Source: Scytonema hofmannii PCC 7110 | GTDB taxonomy: Bacteria; Cyanobacteriota; Cyanobacteriia; Cyanobacteriales; Nostocaceae | Direction of reading: 5' to 3' | DNA: 64,000 bases | NCBI RefSeq assembly: GCF_000346485.2 | Contig: NZ_KQ976354.1 | Span: 3,165,421-3,229,420 of the forward strand | Shown here: piece by piece, positions 29,475 through 38,401 of the stretch | Layout of the letters: each line of letters begins with the position of its first letter | How positions within the stretch are numbered: position 1 is the stretch's first letter | Notes under the pieces: generated by a model | Databases searched by the model: none | Told to the model about the DNA's origin: nothing | Seen by the model: the letters and a program-made list of their open reading frames with translations, nothing else | Position numbers and translations under genes: made by a program

Positions 29475-30533
29475 TTAAACTGGCTGTGGAATGACTGCAT
29501 TTTTACTTAAGCGACCTTTGCGGAAATCAAATCCACGCGATCGCAGTGCATGCCAGATGTGACCTTGCAAAAAGAAAAAACCTAACCAAAAGTGTGTATT
29601 AGCTAACCAAGTCCTAGATGAAACAAAATCGGGAGCGATCGAGGAAAAGTAAGGCAAAATATTCTGTTTAATGACCAGTGCTGGTCCGTAAAAGACTTCG
29701 GGATAAACTGTTGTGTTGACTGAGACGAAGAATGTAGCAATAAAGCCCATTAACGCTAAAGCACCTAAACTGTAAGACAAGTAGGCTTCTCCAGACCAAA
29801 CAAATAAAGAATGCGTCCAACCAAACGGTTTCGTTAATATGTGGAAAAGGCCCCCAAATATCAGCATTCCACCGACCCAAATATGACCGCCAACTACATC
29901 TTCTAAATTATCAACACTAGCTATCCAGTTTTTTCCAATAGCACCAACTAGATATCCAAAAATGACTGCTGGATTGAGTGTTGGATTGGTAATGACTCGT
30001 ACATTTTCGATGTTTGGATCGTACAAGCCACCGTAGTACATTGCTTTAGCTACCAGAAGAAATGCTCCGAATCCCAGCAAAATCAAATGGATTCCAAGGA
30101 TTGTGGTCATTTTGTTAGTATCAGCCCAGTTGTAGCCAAAAAGAGGAAACCGACCTTCGAGAATTTCTGGATCTCGTAGGGAGTGAAAGATACCTCCAAA
30201 ACCTAGAAAAGCTGATGAAATGAGATGCAAAGCTCCAATGACAAAATATGGGTAAGTATTAACAACCGTACCACTCGCAGCCACACCCCAGCCCAGAGAG
30301 GCTAGGTGAGGTAGTAAAATCAAGCCTTGCTCGTACATTGGTTTTGCTGGATTAAAGTGAGCTAGCTCAAAAAAGGTCATAGCTCCTACCCATAAGACGA
30401 TGAGACCAGAATGAGCGACGTGAGCGCCTAATAATTTTCCTGATAAATTTGTGAGTCTTGCATTCCCAGCCCACCAAGGATTGTCGGTGAGGTCTTGCTC
30501 CACCGACAGCGGACTTGTAGAGGTGATCGCCAT
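29475..30533 (-). CDS. isiA: Iron-stress chlorophyll-binding protein IsiA
   Basis: A 352-aa IsiA (CP43'), a six-helix chlorophyll-a protein that forms rings around photosystem I when iron is short, also dissipating excess light. Diagnostic regions: [76 protein letters not shown] and [20 protein letters not shown]. Length matches typical IsiA (about 350). It is the first gene of the isiA, isiA-psaL, isiB, hydrolase series, and a Fur-like sequence lies directly upstream at 30549. An antisense RNA (IsrR) regulates isiA in Synechocystis; I cannot see from sequence whether one exists here. Confidence 0.96.
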   Translation of the reverse strand: MAITSTSPLSVEQDLTDNPWWAGNARLTNLSGKLLGAHVAHSGLIVLWVGAMTFFELAHFNPAKPMYEQGLILLPHLASLGWGVAASGTVVNTYPYFVIGALHLISSAFLGFGGIFHSLRDPEILEGRFPLFGYNWADTNKMTTILGIHLILLGFGAFLLVAKAMYYGGLYDPNIENVRVITNPTLNPAVIFGYLVGAIGKNWIASVDNLEDVVGGHIWVGGMLIFGGLFHILTKPFGWTHSLFVWSGEAYLSYSLGALALMGFIATFFVSVNTTVYPEVFYGPALVIKQNILPYFSSIAPDFVSSRTWLANTHFWLGFFFLQGHIWHALRSRGFDFRKGRLSKNAVIPQPV

Positions 30534-30548
30534 TTTACCTGATTTACC

Positions 30549-30566
30549 TTTATTGAGAATTTAGTT
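30549..30566 (-). promoter_or_regulatory. Probable Fur (FurA) box upstream of isiA
   Basis: Minus-strand reading AACTAAATTCTCAATAAA agrees with the AT-rich cyanobacterial Fur site AAATAAATTCTCAATAAAT at all but one or two positions. It lies 15 bp before the isiA ATG. A second partial site (ATTGAAAATATCTTTCATC) lies further upstream near 30615-30635. The rest of the gap to 31064 (about 500 bp) holds nothing else I can support. Confidence 0.65.
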
Positions 30567-30907
30567 CAACAACTATGAGTAACAGCTTACTATAAAATCT
30601 CTATTGATGAAAGATATTTTCAATAAGATTTTGGAGTAAGAGCGATTGACTCTCACCTTGTCTCAAAAATAAGATAGACTTTACTGAGAAGAACGAACTA
30701 GGAAAGCCATCTCAGAAGTCAGGTCGATACTTGCGGTACAAACGATAGAAATGGCAGAGGTTAGTCACTGTAAGTTAAATTCTATTAGTCTCTTACCTGA
30801 AAATGGCTCTAAACAAGTAAGTCGTTCATAATATGTAACATTAGAAGAACGCTTGAAACCACATAGTTTATTACGAAGATTCTACCAATTGCATCTCTGG
30901 CAATCAA

Positions 30908-31108
30908 TTGGTAAGATATGATGTATGCAAGAAAACCCAAACTATAAATGTCTCACCTGCCCTAAAGCATAAATACGGGAAAAAGGTACATCTCAGTGAC
31001 CTTAATTTCCCGCATGGTGAAGAGTGGCTCTTAGATTGTATTAGTACGCCGACCCTACTAGAAATTACCTGGGATAAATATGCTGTCTGGGTGCTATCCC
31101 TGGATTGA
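30908..31108 (+). CDS. Doubtful small ORF
   Basis: A 66-codon frame whose 3' end overlaps the Nif11-type gene on the other strand by 44 bp. The sequence (HKYGKKVHLSDLNFPHGEEW) is protein-like, but I recognise no family. It may be a gene fragment or chance. Confidence 0.2.
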   Translation: MVRYDVCKKTQTINVSPALKHKYGKKVHLSDLNFPHGEEWLLDCISTPTLLEITWDKYAVWVLSLD

Positions 31109-31298
31109 CGATCGCAGCTAACTCTTCTTCAGACAACTTGCTTAGCTCAGTGTGCAGTTCTTCAACTGTGAAGTCATAGCCACGGTCTTTAGCAATTTTA
31201 ATAAAAACTTCTGGCTCAGATGTGGCTTTGAGTCTTTCCTTTAATGCTCGATCTTGTTTGACGATACCCAAAAATCGGGTAGCATTGTTCTGTGTCAT
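31065..31298 (-). CDS. Nif11-family peptide
   Basis: A 77-aa protein with the Nif11 domain pattern: FLGIVKQDRALKERLKATSE, then VFIKIAKDRGYDFTVEELHT and LSKLSEEELAAIVNPGIAPR. Nif11 proteins are of two kinds: leader peptides of ribosomally made, modified peptides that end at a GG site, and plain Nif11 proteins. This one ends NPGIAPRQHIYPR with no GG and no Cys/Ser/Thr-rich core, so it does not look like a lanthipeptide precursor. No modifying enzyme or transporter gene is nearby. Function unknown. Confidence 0.8.
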   Translation of the reverse strand: MTQNNATRFLGIVKQDRALKERLKATSEPEVFIKIAKDRGYDFTVEELHTELSKLSEEELAAIVNPGIAPRQHIYPR

Positions 31299-31336
31299 GA
31301 CAGTCTATACCCTGTTTGAAATTTTATATTTCCTTG

Positions 31337-31383
31337 AGCCACACCCACACTTACCGCTTTGCGGAAGTCTGTGGAGTCGTCAC
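31337..31383. other. Orphan iscB-element-like end hairpin
   Basis: The segment CCACACTTACCGC..GCGGAAGTCTGTGG folds as a hairpin and is followed by the 13-mer GTGGAGTCGTCAC (31371-31383), which occurs also at 47628-47640 at the right end of the iscB region after a hairpin of the same shape. No iscB is present here, so this is a solo end or a relic. It is 40 bp upstream of the Nif11-type gene. Nothing else is supported in the gap to 31598. Confidence 0.7.
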
Positions 31384-31598
31384 TTGGATTGAACTACTAG
31401 CTGAAATGTGTATACTTTAATCTTTAACCAAAAAAGCGAATGTATGATTGATGCGTGACAAAAGTTCACCTATTTCCTGCAAGAGACCATTCTACCAGAA
31501 AAAATTTGGTTTCATTTTAGAAGTTCCTTAAAACCATTTATAGAAACGTAAAAATAGTACAGAATAAGCCAATAAAAACTTGTAACGAGGTGCATAAA

Positions 31599-33095
31599 AT
31601 GAAACTGCGAGAATTATTAGCGAGTGTTGATAATGTTGTACTAACATCCGAGCATCCAGCCATGGATGCTGAGATTCAGGGCTTGAAAACAAATTCCCAC
31701 GCTTGTGGTGCGGGAGATTTGTTTATTGGAATGCCAGGAACACGAGTTGATGGTGGAGATTTTTGGCCTAGTGCGATCGCCTCCGGTGCGGTAGCTGCGG
31801 TCATTTCATCCCAAGCCATACAAAAACATCCTCCCACGCCAGAATCTTGCGTTATCGCAGCCGAAGACATGATTAAAGCTTGTGCTCAGCTAGCCAGTAC
31901 TTTTTATGATTATCCCGGACAAAAACTCAAACTTGTGGGTGTTACGGGTACAAATGGCAAAACCACAACGACTCACCTTATAGAACATTTCCTCAATCAA
32001 GCCAATTTGTCAACAGCTTTAATGGGTACACTATATACTCGTTGGAAGGATTTTTTACAAACTGCCGTTCACACAACACCTTTTGCTGTAGAACTGCAAC
32101 AGCAGTTAGCTTCAGCTATAAATGCTGGAAACGATTATGGAGTGATGGAAGTCAGTTCTCACGCTCTAGCGCAGGGTCGAGTGATGGGTTGTCAGTTTGA
32201 AGTAGGAGTTTTTACTAATTTGACCCAAGACCATTTAGACTTCCATCGTGACATGGAAGATTACTTTGCTGCCAAAGCGTTATTATTTAGCCCTAATTAT
32301 CTTAAAGGTCGAGGAGTCATTAATGCTGACGATTCTTACGGTCAGCGATTAATTGCATCACTCAATTCAGAACAGGTTTGGAGTTACAGTGTTAGCGATC
32401 GCAATGCAAACTTGTGGATGAGTGACCTGAACTACGAACCCAATGGAGTGAGCGGTACGCTGCATACACCAAAAGGCGAAGTCGCTTTTCGTTCACCACT
32501 TGTCGGTCAATTCAATTTAGAAAATTTATTAGCAGCAGTTGGAGCAGGTTTACACTTGGGGTTAGATTTACAATTAGTAGCATCGGCAATAACTGAGTTT
32601 CCTGGAGTCCCTGGAAGAATGGAAAGGGTGCAAATTAGTTCTCAGCAAGACATTAGCGTAATTGTTGATTATGCCCATACTCCAGATAGTTTGGAGAACT
32701 TGTTGAAAGCCTCACGTCCCTTCATCCCAGGTAAGATGATTTGCGTCTTTGGATGTGGGGGAGACCGCGATCGCACCAAGCGTCCGAAAATGGGTAGAAT
32801 TGCTGCCGATCTATCTGATGTAGCAATAGTCACCTCAGATAATCCCCGAACTGAAGAGCCAGAAAAGATTTTACAGGATATTTTGGCAGGGATTCCAGAA
32901 ACAGTTAATCCAATCGTCATAGGCGATCGCGCCACTGCTATCCGGACTGCTATTTTACAAGCAGAACCAGGTGATGGAGTTTTGCTTGCAGGTAAAGGTC
33001 ATGAAGATTACCAAATTTTGGGAACGGAAAAAATTCACTTTGATGACAGAGAGCACGCACGCGATGCTTTAAAAGAAAGGATGATAAGGCATTAG
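31599..33095 (+). CDS. murE: UDP-N-acetylmuramoylalanyl-D-glutamate--2,6-diaminopimelate ligase
   Basis: MurE adds meso-diaminopimelate to UDP-MurNAc-L-Ala-D-Glu in peptidoglycan synthesis, using ATP, in the cytoplasm. The 498-aa protein starts at ATG 31599 (MKLRELLASVDNVV), with GAGGTG six nt upstream; the frame also offers GTG 31590. The ATP loop is GVTGTNGKTTTTHLIEHF (about residues 110-127). The diaminopimelate-specificity motif DNPRTEEP is present (about residue 412), and the nucleotide-binding FGCGGDRDRTKRP precedes it. C-terminal LAGKGHEDYQILG is canonical. It stands alone. Confidence 0.97.
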   Translation: MKLRELLASVDNVVLTSEHPAMDAEIQGLKTNSHACGAGDLFIGMPGTRVDGGDFWPSAIASGAVAAVISSQAIQKHPPTPESCVIAAEDMIKACAQLASTFYDYPGQKLKLVGVTGTNGKTTTTHLIEHFLNQANLSTALMGTLYTRWKDFLQTAVHTTPFAVELQQQLASAINAGNDYGVMEVSSHALAQGRVMGCQFEVGVFTNLTQDHLDFHRDMEDYFAAKALLFSPNYLKGRGVINADDSYGQRLIASLNSEQVWSYSVSDRNANLWMSDLNYEPNGVSGTLHTPKGEVAFRSPLVGQFNLENLLAAVGAGLHLGLDLQLVASAITEFPGVPGRMERVQISSQQDISVIVDYAHTPDSLENLLKASRPFIPGKMICVFGCGGDRDRTKRPKMGRIAADLSDVAIVTSDNPRTEEPEKILQDILAGIPETVNPIVIGDRATAIRTAILQAEPGDGVLLAGKGHEDYQILGTEKIHFDDREHARDALKERMIRH

Positions 33096-33207
33096 AACAG
33101 AAAATGAAGGGGAGGAAATACTCTATCAAGGCATAATGGGAGCGCGAGAACCCCTGTGTTTTTAACCAGGGGATGAAGCGCGACACAACAGATTTTAACC
33201 TGTTGTT

Positions 33208-33622
33208 TCACGAACCACGCTGATTTTCAATATACTTTTTAACTATCATCATACTAACTTGACCTGTTGACGCTACAAAGTAGGTCGGAGTCCACAAAGC
33301 AGGTAGTTTTAAAAGTTCTGGAAATTCTTTTCTTAAGTGATGAGACGCTCGACCTTTCACCCCGGAGTGCAATTTGTGAAGGTGCTTCATCTGTAGGAGC
33401 ATTGACAAACATATGTACATGGTCGGGTTGAATTTCTAATGCGATGAGTCTCCAGTTGTGTTCTTGTACCAATTCAAAAATAATTTCTTGCAGTCTTCTA
33501 GCCACATCAGTTACTAGAACAGGTTTTCGTCGCTTTGAGACAAATACAAAATGATCATTGATTGAAGACACAGAATTTTCGGTTCTTCGGTAATCGTGGT
33601 CTTCTTGAGAAAGTTTTGCCAT
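33208..33622 (-). pseudogene. tnpA: IS200-type Y1 transposase, frameshifted
   Basis: Starts at ATG 33622 (MAKLSQEDHDYRRTENSV), keeps the HUH motif in IQPDHVHMF and then loses frame near 33350-33365, between QIALRG and GVKGRASHHLRKEF; the remainder ends in IVKKYIENQ with the likely catalytic Tyr. The frameshift is at the same nucleotide position as in copy 1 (one extra base relative to the expected GCAC-TGGGTCAAA-like frame). The N-terminal shift of copy 1 is not present. Either the common ancestor was already broken or a +1 frameshift is programmed; the former is simpler. Confidence 0.87.
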
Positions 33623-33698
33623 TTCCCGGCTGTTGTTGACATTATATGTAGTATCTAAGATAATAAACAACGAAAGGTGATGACGACGCATTGTCCCC

Positions 33699-33776
33699 AT
33701 ATCAATGGGCAACCTTCAAACCTCCTGACTCATGGAGTGGTATTAGGTGATATCCTAAACAAGGTTGCCCATTGAT
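33699..33776. other. Hairpin cassette between tnpA and tnpB, version 2
   Basis: Same place as the cassette at 5921-5995, flanked by the same sequences (TTGTCCCC at the left, CTACGTGTAAGAC at the right). Inverted repeat: ATCAATGGGCAACCTT (33701-33716) with AAGGTTGCCCATTGAT (33761-33776), loop 44 nt unrelated to the loop of copy 1. The arm core GGGCAACCTT differs from copy 1's GGGAAGCCTT at two positions, both matched by changes in the opposite arm. Confidence 0.8.
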
Positions 33777-33799
33777 CTACGTGTAAGACCCCCGCAAAA

Positions 33800-35188
33800 G
33801 TGTACAAAACTTTACCTGTTAAAGCCTGGTTTACAGATACTGAAGCAGCGTTTTGGATTGACCAGTGCAAACACGCTAACAGTTTGATTAATTGCGCTCT
33901 TTATCATGTTCGTCAAACTCATTATTCAAGACTTGAAGAGTCGGGTAACGCTTTCACGACTTATTGGCGTGGTGATGAATTGCGACATGGGTGGAAAACT
34001 TACAAATGTTTTACGACTTATCCAGAACTAGATAAAATTTTAAAAGACAATCCGCATTACAAGGCTCTTGCTGCACAAGCATCTCAGCAAACACTGAGAG
34101 CTGTCGGTGAGTCAATTACTTCTTACAATGGATTGGTTAGTGCTTACTATAAAGGTGAAGTTGATAGACCATCTTTACCAAAATATAGAAAAAGTGGCGG
34201 ACTTGCATCAGTTACATTCCCACGTCAGGCACTGACTTATAAAGATGGTTGTTTTTACCCCTCAATTAGTAGAGAGACTAAGCCACATTTGTTAACTGAA
34301 ATTGCGTTACCCTTACCAGAATTCATTGATTCGGATTGGGTTAAGGAAGTGACAGTGCGTCCTTGCTACGGTCAGTTGTGGATTGATTGGGTGATTGATG
34401 ATGGCAAGCAAATAATTGAGATTAATCCGAATCTTGATTACACACAAGCTTGGAGTTTCGACCACGGTGGCAATAATTGGCTAACAGGTGTTTCAACACT
34501 GGGACAAAGCTTGATTGTTGATGGTAGAAAGTTACGTTCAATGAATCAAGGTTATTGTCGTCTTGTTGCCAAATATAAGCATGGTAAGTCTGATTTTTAC
34601 TGGGATTCAAATCTCGATAGAATTCAACGCAAACGCAACAACCAGATGCGCGATGCCATTAACAAAGCTGCCCGATTCATTATTAATCGATGCCTTGCTG
34701 ATCGTGTTGGAAATCTTATTATTGGTTGGAATGAAGGACAAAAAAATGGTTCTAACATGAACAAACGTGGGAACCAAAATTTTGTACCAATTCCGACTGG
34801 TAGACTTATTGAAAGATTAAAACAACTTTGTCCAGAGTCCGGAATTGTTTTAACCATTACTGAAGAGAGCTACACTTCCAAGAGTTCATTTCTGGATGAT
34901 GATTTCCTACCGAAATACGGTGAAAAACCCGACGGATGGAAGCCTTCAGGAGAAAGAATTGAGCGTGGTCTTTACAAAACCAAGAAAGGTTTTTTAATCA
35001 ATGCTGACTGCAATGGAGCAGCCAACATCATGAAGAAAGTAGCCACACAGCTAGGACTTGTCTTAGTCAAGGTGGGTAGAGGGTCTTTGATAGCCCCGCA
35101 TCGGTATGATTTATTCTGCGATCTAAAGAACACATTTCGTACAAAGTTACGGAGTGTGGTTTTAGCCCACGGAGTCACATCCATGTAG
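33800..35188 (+). CDS. tnpB: TnpB-family RNA-guided nuclease (IS605 OrfB), zinc-ribbon-less
   Basis: The second 462-aa TnpB, starting at GTG 33800 and nearly identical to the copy at 4506. RuvC Asp is in WSFDHGGNNW, Glu in TITEESYTSK, and the last Asp in LINADCNGAANIM. The ribbon cysteines are again missing (YTSKSSFLDDDFLP). The reRNA that guides such enzymes usually overlaps the gene's 3' end and the hairpin at the element's end; here the hairpin with CCCCCATG/CCGGGGG arms is at 35190-35213, so the guide would start with the DNA after 35221. Intact despite the broken tnpA. Confidence 0.93.
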   Translation: MYKTLPVKAWFTDTEAAFWIDQCKHANSLINCALYHVRQTHYSRLEESGNAFTTYWRGDELRHGWKTYKCFTTYPELDKILKDNPHYKALAAQASQQTLRAVGESITSYNGLVSAYYKGEVDRPSLPKYRKSGGLASVTFPRQALTYKDGCFYPSISRETKPHLLTEIALPLPEFIDSDWVKEVTVRPCYGQLWIDWVIDDGKQIIEINPNLDYTQAWSFDHGGNNWLTGVSTLGQSLIVDGRKLRSMNQGYCRLVAKYKHGKSDFYWDSNLDRIQRKRNNQMRDAINKAARFIINRCLADRVGNLIIGWNEGQKNGSNMNKRGNQNFVPIPTGRLIERLKQLCPESGIVLTITEESYTSKSSFLDDDFLPKYGEKPDGWKPSGERIERGLYKTKKGFLINADCNGAANIMKKVATQLGLVLVKVGRGSLIAPHRYDLFCDLKNTFRTKLRSVVLAHGVTSM

Positions 35189-35308
35189 AATCCCCCATGT
35201 TTCAACCGGGGGAGATATCAAACTTCATTCAGACTTGACAAAAGTGTCCTTACTTTACCTTAAACTTTATTGCTTTTGCCTTCAGTTCATCCTTAAAAGG
35301 CTTTACTC

Positions 35309-36757
35309 ATGAATGTTTCTTTACCTCAGGATCTGTCTGTATATCAGTTGGCTTTAAGTGTGGAAGCACCTCCCCAACCACTGTCTCTGGGTCTTGGGAC
35401 TTTACTATCAATGGTGAGGTCACAAATTGATTTGCTAATTGAACAACAGATTGCAGCTACATTATGGGTAAAGCTACCACCAGGAAAACTTTGGTACTCA
35501 GAAATTCAACGTTATTATCAGCAAGGAATATCTAATGCTATATCTATTAACAAAATTGAACTGACTGATAAAGAAGACGACACGGAGACAACCAATATTT
35601 TGGATCGAGTTTCCGCGTTTTCTGAATCTGTATCCTCGTATATTCAAGTAGAAAGCTTACCAAATAGCAAGCTGCGGCGAGAATACTTTGTCATGGTGTT
35701 ATCACCAAAGTTCTGTAGCTTGATTTTAGCTTATAGACCTTTAAAAAGACGTAAAAATCTGACACCAGGAAAGGCGAACAGCCGAAAAAATTTTCTCTTA
35801 CCTGCTATAACTTCTTTCGATGGAAAAGTCATTCAGCAAGTCTTAGATCGATTAAAACAATCAATAGTACCTCACTCGCCCTCACTAGTTTCTACCAATC
35901 TGATTTGTCCTCCAATTTCTGAGCCAAATCTCATCAATCAACTTTTGACAAAACAGATTCAGCATCAAGATAGAATGAACCGTCAAATAACAACAAAGCG
36001 TCTGATTAAAGTAAAACAACAAAATCGAAAACTTCATGAAACAGCGCAACTCAAAGATGAATGCTTGAGCCATGTTTGTCAAGAGTTGCGTACACCAATA
36101 ACACATATGAAAACAGCTCTCTCGCTTTTAAATTCCCCCAATTTAAAAGTCCCCCAACGACAGCGTTATTTACAAATGCTCAATACTCAATGCGATCGCC
36201 AAAATGCTTTGATATGTGGTGTATTGGACTTAGTGCAGCTAGAACGCCAATTGGAAAGACTGCCACTAGAACCAGTACGCCTTGCAGAACTTGTACCTGG
36301 AGTCGTGAGTACTTATCAACCCATAGCTAAAGAAAAAGGTATTATGTTAGCCTACACTGTACCTACAGACATTCCACCTGTTTGGTGCGTTAGTGGTGGG
36401 TTGAGACAAATCGCAATTAACTTACTTTCCAACAGTATCAAGTTTACTCCCAACGGAGGAGAAGTTTGGGTGCGAGCACGAGTTCACAACGAGTCCGTTC
36501 AATTAGAATTTCGCGATACTGGTATTGGTATTGCCGAAAGTGAAATTTCTAAAATTTTTGACCGCTTTTACCGAGTCCGCTCAGTTGCCATAGACGATTC
36601 TAGTGGAGTTGGTTTAGGTTTAACAATGGTGCAACTGTTGCTATCGCGTAGCGGTGGCTCTATTTCTGTCAAAAGTAAGCTGTATGAAGGTTCTACTTTT
36701 ACAGTGCAGTTTGCTATTGCTTCTGAAAACAATCAGTTAATAACTCCCATTGCCTGA
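35309..36757 (+). CDS. DICT-type sensor histidine kinase lacking the phospho-acceptor His
   Basis: A 482-aa kinase. The N-terminus (LSVYQLALSVEAPPQPLSLG) resembles the DICT sensory domain common in cyanobacterial kinases and diguanylate cyclases. The dimerisation helix reads ECLSHVCQELRTPITHMKTA at about residue 250; related proteins have CHELRTP, so the phospho-acceptor His is replaced by Gln (codon CAA). The ATP-binding domain is complete: N box NLLSNSIKFTPNGGEV, G1 FRDTGIGIAESE, F box FDRFYRV, G2 GVGLGLTMVQLLL. It can probably bind ATP but not autophosphorylate at the usual site. Its 3' end overlaps the convergent kinase gene by 25 bp. Confidence 0.9.
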   Translation: MNVSLPQDLSVYQLALSVEAPPQPLSLGLGTLLSMVRSQIDLLIEQQIAATLWVKLPPGKLWYSEIQRYYQQGISNAISINKIELTDKEDDTETTNILDRVSAFSESVSSYIQVESLPNSKLRREYFVMVLSPKFCSLILAYRPLKRRKNLTPGKANSRKNFLLPAITSFDGKVIQQVLDRLKQSIVPHSPSLVSTNLICPPISEPNLINQLLTKQIQHQDRMNRQITTKRLIKVKQQNRKLHETAQLKDECLSHVCQELRTPITHMKTALSLLNSPNLKVPQRQRYLQMLNTQCDRQNALICGVLDLVQLERQLERLPLEPVRLAELVPGVVSTYQPIAKEKGIMLAYTVPTDIPPVWCVSGGLRQIAINLLSNSIKFTPNGGEVWVRARVHNESVQLEFRDTGIGIAESEISKIFDRFYRVRSVAIDDSSGVGLGLTMVQLLLSRSGGSISVKSKLYEGSTFTVQFAIASENNQLITPIA

Positions 36758-38199
36758 CAGGGGGAGCGAGGAGGATTCTGTTGACCATTAACTTCCAATG
36801 GCAGAAAGATGGTCAAGACCTCGCCATGACGGGGACGTTCGCGGACAATTAATTTGCCACCAATAGCTTGAAACAAATGCTTGGTTGCATAGAGGTTCAG
36901 ACTAATTGTACCTGTTTCCGGTTGAAACATCAGCAGTTGACCGAGAGCTTTTCGGATCGGTGGAGTACATGGGGAGGTGGAAGTTTTATCATTATTTGCC
37001 ATTAGGGGTAGGGGCAATAATTGCAACTTCAGTTGGTCGCCTGCGGGAATAACTTGCACTTGAATATGGCTACCTGCAGGTAAACTGCGGGTAAAGTTTT
37101 CCATTAACCCTGTCAGCACTCGATCTAACATATTGGGATTGCTGACCACCATTGGTAGTTCTTGAGGTAGAACAACATCCAAAGTTAAGTTTCTCCGGTC
37201 TGCTGCTTGTTGCCAACGGGGGATACTTTGCTGCAAGACTCGATCCAAAGACATTGCTGTCAGCTGGGCGTTAGTAGATTTTTCAGAAGCGGATGTTTCC
37301 AGTTCTGCTGCTCTAAACAATAACTCCATGCGATCGATTTGCTCGGTACATTCGCGATCGATAAGTTCTAAACGCTTGATAACGTTAGAAGGTAAATCGC
37401 GCTGTTTTAATAACAGACGCGTTATGGTGCGGATGGTTGTCAGTGGTGTACGGACTTCATGAGCAAATGCTTGCAACAATTCTACATCGCTACGGTGGCA
37501 AGGAGAAGGAGAGGGGGAAGCGGAGATAGGGGGAGGGGGAGAAACACTTTCTACCTGTTCTTGTGGTTCTGGTAAATGTGTTAGCAACAAGCGGCTAAAC
37601 TCCATAACCGTGCGGTAGTCCGGCTGGCTTGGATAATATTTTTGTACTATTTCTTCTAAATCAGCAAACAAGTCAGGATTACTTAACATGACTCGCGCAC
37701 CCAATGCTCGCCATGCTTGTTCGACAACTTCAGAATCAAATGAAAAACAAAAAGTTTTATTACCGTTTTTATATTCTGCTAAAACCAGCACTAGTCTAAA
37801 ATTTTCTGTAAAAACTAAGCAAAACTGCTCTCCAGTGAGTGGATCTGCTTCTAGTAAAGGTAAAATAGTTTCCTGATAAGCAGTTTCATCTACTACAGCC
37901 ATAGTAGCAGCCATTCCAAAGGGCATAAGAGCCAAAGGATTAAACGGCTTCGCTGTAAAAGTGACTCTCTGCAAGCTTTGAGCCAGTTTTGGTTCACTAA
38001 GTATGGGTGCAGGTCCTGATAAGACTAATCCTTGGCTAATTTCAGGGGAAATTGTTGCCAAACTCTTTAACAGCAGTTGTTCTGTCGCTGCTATGCTTAC
38101 ACGCCATTGCTGTTCGGCTTTGACAGATGAGCATTCAGTTGCACCGGGTTGACTGTTAACTAATATTTCGCTCAGACTCGGCAAGATCCATTGGTACAC
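36733..38199 (-). CDS. Histidine-kinase-like protein with degenerate ATP-binding domain
   Basis: A 488-aa cyanobacterial kinase-like protein. The N-terminal half (MYQWILPSLSEILVNS, then LVLSGPAPILSEPKLAQSLQ) is a sensory region I cannot name. The phospho-acceptor His is intact in LLQAFAHEVRTPLTTIRTIT (about residue 247). In the ATP-binding part only a weak N box (VLTGLMENFTRSLPAG) is seen; the G1 motif DxGxG is missing, replaced by KLQLLPLPLMANND, and the end (AIGGKLIVRERPRHGEVLTI) is a relic of the final strands. Thus it may receive, but hardly transfer, phosphate on its own. A Pro/Ser-rich linker lies at about residues 222-235. Confidence 0.85.
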   Translation of the reverse strand: MYQWILPSLSEILVNSQPGATECSSVKAEQQWRVSIAATEQLLLKSLATISPEISQGLVLSGPAPILSEPKLAQSLQRVTFTAKPFNPLALMPFGMAATMAVVDETAYQETILPLLEADPLTGEQFCLVFTENFRLVLVLAEYKNGNKTFCFSFDSEVVEQAWRALGARVMLSNPDLFADLEEIVQKYYPSQPDYRTVMEFSRLLLTHLPEPQEQVESVSPPPPISASPSPSPCHRSDVELLQAFAHEVRTPLTTIRTITRLLLKQRDLPSNVIKRLELIDRECTEQIDRMELLFRAAELETSASEKSTNAQLTAMSLDRVLQQSIPRWQQAADRRNLTLDVVLPQELPMVVSNPNMLDRVLTGLMENFTRSLPAGSHIQVQVIPAGDQLKLQLLPLPLMANNDKTSTSPCTPPIRKALGQLLMFQPETGTISLNLYATKHLFQAIGGKLIVRERPRHGEVLTIFLPLEVNGQQNPPRSPCQAMGVIN

Positions 38200-38401
38200 A
38201 AGTTTTCACCCCTTTCAAGAGCGACTGACACATTTGAGGACTGGCATTGACTATTACCTATGAGGTTATACTCATTTGTATATTGATGAAAGTCGTATAA
38301 CCGAACAACTCAGGGGCAATTTCCAATCATTAGTCAATATTTCGTGACGACTCTACATACGTCCATTTTTTTGTCGTTAATCCTTCTATTAAACTTTGAT
38401 T

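Larger units (their letters stand above)
33122..35221. mobile_element. IS200/IS605-like element, copy 2
   Basis: A 2.1-kb element, inverted relative to copy 1 at 4473-6574, with tnpA (minus) at the left and tnpB (plus) at the right. Left end around 33122 (similarity to copy 1 begins TCTATCA, then GGGAGCGCGAGAACCCC); the right end is a CCCCCATG..CCGGGGG hairpin and GATATCAA. The DNA just outside differs from copy 1 (ACTTCATTCAG versus TGCAAAGCTCG), so they are separate insertions. Confidence 0.87.

Noticed and set aside
30908-31108. 66-codon plus-strand ORF as a firm gene
   Set aside because: Overlaps the Nif11-type gene and has no recognisable family; kept only as a low-confidence entry.
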